From positions 11,780,001 through 11,844,000 of the forward strand of contig NC_134941.1 of assembly GCF_051020765.1 (NCBI RefSeq): 64,000 nucleotides of DNA, in the 5' to 3' direction. A program made the position numbers and the translations under genes. The notes beneath the pieces were generated by a model. It had not been told where the DNA came from. It searched no databases and saw only the letters and a program-made list of their open reading frames with translations. Below are positions 58,377 to 64,000 of this stretch, one piece after another (position 1 is the first letter of the stretch; each line of letters starts with the position of its first letter). The stretch is from Lasioglossum baleicum (Eukaryota; Arthropoda; Insecta; Hymenoptera; Halictidae).

Positions 58377-61300
58377 TTCGTAGAAACGTATCGGCCGGTT
58401 TTTCACCGGGGCAGACCGTTCCGAAGGCTTTCTGTTCCCGCGAGAACCGTTCACCGAAACCGAGGGAACGGCAGCGACGGAAACTTGTCGGCGAAAACGT
58501 GGGACGTGAACGCATTCGGAGACAAGGCTGCGCTTTTCAATCGTGGGGAAAATGTTGAAAACGTGTCGCGCGTTCCCTCGCGTCACCTGTTTGCCAGCCG
58601 AGAAAAATCGGAACAGAAATTCAAAGGGAACGAGAACGAGCGGGAACCAGTGTCGAAGACGGCGACCTTTCTTGCAGAGAAAGAGAGAGAGAGAAAGAGA
58701 GAGAGATGTCCGTGGAAGAAGCGCGGTCATCGATTGAGCGATTCTTTCTTTCTTTCGTGTCGCGATTCGCCAACGTCCGCGTCCGGACGTGAAACTGGTT
58801 TTCGTCTTCGTAGGATGCTAAAAACGATCCACGAAAAAGCGGAGCCAGACGCAGCGAGGAACAGCGGTGAAAAAAACTGAACACGCTTAGATAGATCCTG
58901 ACCGAATACTTGACTCCGCACTCGTTTCAACCTCCTCCAAATGCTCTGTAGAATTTTGTCGAAAACGATCTAACAAGCTGTAATCGTGGGTACACGAATG
59001 AAACTGAGAATAAAACTATGAATGGCTAACACGGTGAATTCATTAAGAAGCTATACGGGCAGCGTTGTGGGTGCTTCGATCTAGGTGAGACAACCCACTA
59101 GAATGACGCGATCTTTACGCACGTTCCACTTATTGTTAACGTCGCGCTGTGTTTCGAATGTTGCTAGCTGGGCAAAGTCTAAAAATGTATTTTCTCTTTA
59201 TGCAAATTCTCATTTTCATCTCCAACTGTATGAAAACGAGGGAAATGTTTCTGTCGTCAAGATATTCGATTCTAACATTTTTAAGCATCAATTGCAGGCT
59301 ACAGAAGCTAGGCACAAATTGATATTCTTCATTAATATATAATTCATTCTTGCATTCTTCCAATCTTTTTACGTGTTTAAATTGTACCTACGCTGTCCGA
59401 GGGTTAATTAAAACTATTAGAGATTGACGCATGGTCCAGAAGAACAACGTGGGAGCTGTTTGATCGCAAGACGGGGGTTTGTAAATCGCTAGAAAGGAGC
59501 AAGACAGCATTGGTCTCTAGCGGAGGAGGTGTATCCGGGCACACACGTACCTACGGCAATGTGTGTTCCTGCGGTCCGGGTGTTTGCGGCCCCTGCAGCT
59601 TCTCTTCACGCTTGGCACACGCACACGCGGTATGTGGTAGCACTGACGCAGGCGCGGCGACGGGCATTCACGCATCCAACCCACGTTGGTTGCGCGCGGG
59701 CACCGCTCGTGAGGGCCAATCGCTCGCTCGCCAAACCGAGAGAGCTGTCACTCGGCCATAGGCGCGGACGCTTGAACTTCTTGGTTCGGTTTAGACGAGA
59801 GTAGGCGGGCCGGAGCGTGAACCAACAAACGGAGACGTCGACACCGATGCAAGCAACGCGTTCGCCGGTTGCATCTTCCGGTTTGCTTCGGATCCACGTT
59901 CGCCGGTGCGAAAAGTTTCAAACGCGTTGTTCCTTCGCGTCGCACTCGCTCGATGACGATGAAGCTTCGATCGGGATAGTTACCCGTTGTAAACGCGACG
60001 AAGAACGACCGTACGACGACGTGGGACTAGCTGATACTGTGCACGAGGCACGCGGTGGGCACTCGTGTCGAGAAAACGTCGCCTCCGCCGTGTCCACGCG
60101 GTGGGGACTCCGCCGGTGCGTCCGTCTCTCTGTGTCTCTCGGTTTCCACATAGCATAGCCATGTATGGAACAGGGGACGACGTTCTCTCTCCCGGCCCTT
60201 ACGCCCACTTGAACCGCGCTGCCATGCCGCTCGGTCTTGCTCCCGCTACCAGCCGTTTCGTTCTCATACTCGTACCTAGTCCCGGAGAGCAGGTATCGTC
60301 GCTACGACGCGACGTCACCGTTACAGGTTGCCCGACGACGGCTCGACGACATCGCCACCCGTCAACCCTGCTGTCTCCCCTAGACACGGACAGGGATTCC
60401 TCGAGTCGATTCCGGACCGGTCCCATCGCGCTCGTTTCGAATCTAGCGTGCCCCATCAGAAAAACATCGCTGGCGACGCGAGACTCGGAACGTTATACAA
60501 ATTTTATTCAGTTTACGATACGGACCGTGACTTCTTCGCTATTTTTGAGAGGAAGCCTTTCCGTAAAGGGGCGGACTCGCTTTCAGGAATTACAAGGGTG
60601 CAGGATGCGCCTTCTCATTTCTCGATAATGTATGCGATGCGGTTTTTCAGTAGTCAAAAGCGCTAGATAAAAGATAAATCTAGACCGCTGTCTCCTTCAA
60701 AAGTCTTACGTTTATAATTTACATGTAGCTGTCGCAGCTTTATGGTTCTGAATAATGTAAATTACGCCTCGTAAATGTAAAAATAGCTTTGTCCAGCGCT
60801 TTTGGCTACTGAAAAACCCCATCGCATGCATTATCGAGAAATGAGAAGCTGCATCCAGCACCCTTGCAATCCCGGCAACGAGACTACCCCCGTTTAGTTC
60901 TTCATTGCCGTGTTCCAGTGCCAGGAAGACAGACTTGGATTTCGCGAAGTTCGATGAAAGAAATCGAGGATACGGCGTCCTGGAAATGCACACCGTTCAA
61001 TTAAAAATATTTGTCAAGTCTGTTGCGTTGAATGGCTTGCTATTTCTTGTTTAAAAAATACACCTTATTTCCCACTCTGTGTTACTCTGCATAAACGTTT
61101 CACAAGCGGTCTCTGAACGTGGTCGGGGCCCCGTTCGTGTACACAAGGGCGTTCTGGAAGAAGGAGAAAGGATGAGAAAGACAGAGACAGACATCCGAAG
61201 GCCTTCGGGATCTTCATGAAACGCTTTTTGATACTGGAAATCGGTCTGTCGTCGTTACGAAATCACGTAAAACCGGGCCTTTACGCCCACGCGGGTACGA

Positions 61301-62998
61301 CTTGGCGTAGCCACGGCGAAAGAAAGTTAAACTTCTTTAACGAGTTGAATGTTTACTACGCGTCGAGGCGAAAAGTAGGACTGGACGACGGGACGTGCTG
61401 ATAATACCTGTCTCATTTCGCGGTGATTTATTGTTCGAAAAAAAGAAGCTCGAACGAAAAAGCTCGCGTTAATTGAGTCGGGTCGTAATACTTCCGCTAC
61501 GGGTACTCGGGATGCTGGGAACCTAATTGTAAGCTGAAACGACGGAAGGGGACAGCTCGTTAGTTAGGTGAACAAACAAGAAACGAACGAAAAAAAGTAA
61601 ACAAGCGTGCTTAAACATCGCAATTCCTTTTTATCGATAGACAGCAAATTCTAACAATTCTACGTGAACTGTAACAAACTGGAATGTTTTTACCGTTTTA
61701 AATTGCACCTACGCATTTTCTCAAATCTGCTATCTGTCGATAATTGTCTGTTGTTATTGCTGAGGCGCGTATATTGCAATAACGTACACGTCGAGGCAAA
61801 CGCATGGTCTCCCGATGCATTTTTCTATCTACGTGCTCTAGCAATCTCCCCGTTTCTCCGCGTCCACCGGAAGTTTCGTAGATTCCAGTCCTCCGCCTCT
61901 ATAATCGTTGTTCTTACTCAACGATTTACGCGGCTACGCGATTTCGAAAATATCTGAAAGATACGACGATGCTTTAAGATAGAAGGCAGGACGGATTATA
62001 GGCGGAAAGATAGATACTCTTTTACGGAAGCACCGATCGAAGATGAGGAATGCCGCTCTCGAATGATAACGATCCCACAAGCCATTGAACCAGGCGGCTT
62101 GCATCGACTGGAACAAAAGTAATTTTTGCGGGACGAGAAAGGCCAAGGAGAAGCGGCTCCCCGTGGTCCCCGTGACAGCTTGATCGAGAGGTTCATTGTA
62201 TACAAATTTCCCGGGAATTTAGTCCGTAAATTCGCGGTTTATGTAACGACTTGAACAACGGTCGAAGATGATGTCTGCATCGATCGAACGCAGTAGTTAC
62301 TTCAGGCTCTCCGGATGGCTCGATCCTGCTCCTTTTAAGGCTCAAAACAGTCCGGATCGAAAGAAAATGTTTACTCGCGCAGTTCTCAATGTTATTTATA
62401 CCTGTACAATGTTTTATGAAATATTAAAAATTGAAGAACTCGGGGGCGCGAGGCTGTTTTACATAATATGTTGTAGGATGTTGTGGAATAATTACCAGGA
62501 AAGTTTGAAAGAACAAAGTAGAGACTGATACGATTCTGCGAACGGAGGCGGCTGTTCACACGATACTATCGAAAGGGCCGCAAATGCTGGAACAAAAAGC
62601 TGCTTCGTCTGAACCGGCTACCGGTCAGCTAGTTGATCGACCTTTACTTGTAACTTCAGGCCAGTAGCTCGCCTTTACGAGCGGATATTTAAAAGGCAAG
62701 GTGCACTTGTGATCCCTACAGTAATCTGCAAGGAAACATCCCTAATTGTAAGACAAATAACCCATATATCTCTTTTTATCCTAATGAATTTTCAGCATTT
62801 TTAAATACCGTACGTGGAACCCTACCTGAGTGAAAAAGTATTACACAAAATTCCGAACCATATATGGCCTCTTGACCACCATATAAAGTTCCGACAATAT
62901 TTCTTCCGAAAAATATAAAATTCTTTATTATGCAGTTGAAATGCAGTAACAAAATAATATTAAAATAATATAGTATAATTATTCTAACTGGCATATTA
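58377..62998. other. Intergenic DNA after IQCA1, no gene recognised
   Basis: A (GA)n-type simple repeat lies at about 58676-58708. A GC- and CpG-rich block at about 59500-60400 has several overlapping open frames of 80-190 codons without domain character; it could be a promoter or first-exon region of a non-coding transcript. A long inverted repeat lies at 60584-60880. The remainder is unremarkable. Confidence 0.4.
60584..60880. repeat. Long inverted repeat, arms about 80 bp, loop about 125 bp
   Basis: The left arm (60584-60668) and the complement of the right arm (60793-60880) share GCAAGGGTGC-type starts, CTTCTCATTTCTCGATAATG, ATGCGATG, GGTTTTTCAGTAG and CAAAAGCGCT. I count roughly 87% identity by eye. 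The transcript could fold into a long hairpin. No target duplication was recognised. Confidence 0.8.
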
Positions 62999-63985
62999 TT
63001 ATGATACGTTAGTTGCGAATGCAGACTGCTCCATCAAGTATATATAATCTCGCACATCGTTCATAAACCTTCGCAAAAACTTGTGGTCCTTCTTTATATT
63101 CTGCATTAACTTTTTAATCTCCGCCTCCCTGTAAAACAGTAACGGTTATCCGGTGATCGAATTTTCGATACAGCTTAAAAACAGAATTTATTAACAGACC
63201 TCACGGAGCCTAATAAACAATGTACATTGATATCCTCAGAGTCAATCTTTGCGAATGGTTTAATGGCCACTGTTACCCGCAATAAAGTATCTACCTCTTT
63301 CGTATGAGAATAAAAGGATACACTGGAAAAAAGGAGAGATTACATGTATATTACATGTAACGTAGAACGCATCAATAAATTGTTTTTATTAATTACCTAT
63401 CCCGAGCGATCTCCATTACATGTAAATCCTCCAATCGTTGCACTTCAAACATGAAACGTGCGGCTAGCTTTACTTCCTTTGATACATAATCCAACATTGA
63501 CGTAATATCTTCAACACTCTTATACAAATCGATTAGTTTTATGACATCTATACTTTCTAAAATTATCCGGTGAACCATACTTATTAAATTATCTGCATCG
63601 TCTGGTGGAAATAATTTTTAATAGGATTTTGTTATTTGTTTTGTAAAACTATTTATCAAAACACTGTCCTACGAGCTCACCTGCCAGACGAGAAATTATC
63701 TTAATATTTTTAATAAATTGGCCACCCGAGATATCGTAATCATCCCCCAAGTATACTACTATCAATAACGAACAGGACATGAATCCTGCTATAAACATTT
63801 TCTTCTCAATATTTTCATGGTATATTTCCCAAATAATTTCATTACTAAAAATAAAACGTACAAGAATTATTATACACTTTTTAGAAGACTATTTCAACGT
63901 TTTCATTAAATATACCTTTCAGCGCAAGCGCGCAATTTCTTTACCAACGAAGAAAACGGATCCAGCTCAATCGAGACATCATTCT
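62999..63985 (-). CDS. 3' part of an unrecognised helical protein, at least 5 exons (partial)
   Basis: The visible exons are 63985-63916, 63844-63681, 63601-63397, 63322-63200 and 63128-62999, all joining in phase (about 229 residues). The 5' end lies beyond the window. The sequence is mostly predicted alpha-helix with hydrophobic heptads: ENIEKKMFIAGFMSCSLLIV, DLYKSVEDITSMLDYVSKEV, ARFMFEVQRLEDLHVMEIAR and EAEIKKLMQNIKKDHKFLRR. No catalytic motif, zinc ligand or clear membrane segment is seen; the SCSLLIVVYLG stretch is short. Short introns and steady codon use support a real gene. I do not recognise the family and assign no function. Confidence 0.75.
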
Positions 63986-64000
63986 CTACAAGAGAAATCT

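Noticed and set aside
58676..58708. GA-rich run as a GAGA-factor promoter element
   Set aside because: It is a simple (GA)n microsatellite with no adjacent gene start that could be supported.
59510..60628. Overlapping open frames of 80-190 codons in the GC-rich block
   Set aside because: Several frames on both strands are open at once, as expected from high CpG content. None has a convincing domain.
1..64000. tRNA, rRNA or snRNA genes
   Set aside because: No B-box plus acceptor-stem pattern or conserved rRNA/snRNA block was noticed on either strand; a covariance-model search would be needed to exclude them.

Overview
The window is nuclear DNA from an animal, almost certainly an insect and most likely a hymenopteran of the bee type. 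Coding genes are split by short GT-AG introns, mostly 50-350 bp. Intergenic DNA swings between very AT-rich blocks and GC-richer blocks full of CpG, and there are several small DNA-transposon relics. No bacterial, viral or organellar gene was seen, and no tRNA or rRNA gene was recognised. Species identity is an inference from gene family content and composition only.

Eleven protein-coding genes were assembled exon by exon from protein similarity, splice sites and reading-frame phase. In order they are: a PIWI-clade Argonaute of the Aubergine/Piwi type (minus, 1467-5786); HEATR3/Syo1 (plus, 7888-10230); a proline- and acid-rich protein with a cordon-bleu-like KRAP motif (minus, 11092-16580); TRIP4/ASC-1 (plus, 32895-35109); tamozhennic, the SPATA2 relative (minus, 37349-39439); DDA1 (minus, 42479-43227); TBC1D31 (plus, 44079-46749); adenine phosphoribosyltransferase (minus, 47018-47945); a leucine-rich-repeat transmembrane protein (minus, 49357-53023); the ciliary AAA protein IQCA1/DRC11 (plus, 53822-58376); and the 3' part of an unrecognised helical protein (minus, 62999-63985, running off the window). 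For the ten complete genes the summed exon lengths are whole codons, with one exception: IQCA1/DRC11 carries exactly one surplus base, at a conserved motif.

Between the KRAP-motif gene and TRIP4 lies a 16-kb stretch without a recognisable gene. It holds a Transib-like element with RSS-like ends, a TTAA-flanked piggyBac-like MITE nested in a tandem repeat, a 151-bp tandem unit bounded by direct repeats, a short retroelement-like insertion with a 15-bp duplication, and copies of a small inverted-repeat family. That family recurs in introns of TRIP4 and IQCA1/DRC11. Other relics are a Tc1/mariner-type element at the left edge, a hAT element with a perfect 8-bp duplication in an intron of the KRAP-motif gene, two more TTAA MITEs, a TA-flanked MITE in an intron of the LRR gene, and an inverted-repeat MITE upstream of DDA1.

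The genes do not form a pathway. Neighbouring pairs are often divergent (Aub/HEATR3, KRAP-motif gene/TRIP4, DDA1/TBC1D31, LRR gene/IQCA1) or convergent (HEATR3/KRAP-motif gene, TRIP4/tamo, TBC1D31/APRT), so shared promoters and abutting 3' ends are the main form of coupling. The most unusual points are the one-base frame break in IQCA1/DRC11, tandem copies of the LRR gene's own 5' leader upstream of it, the Transib-like element, and an 80-bp long inverted repeat near 60.6-60.9 kb.
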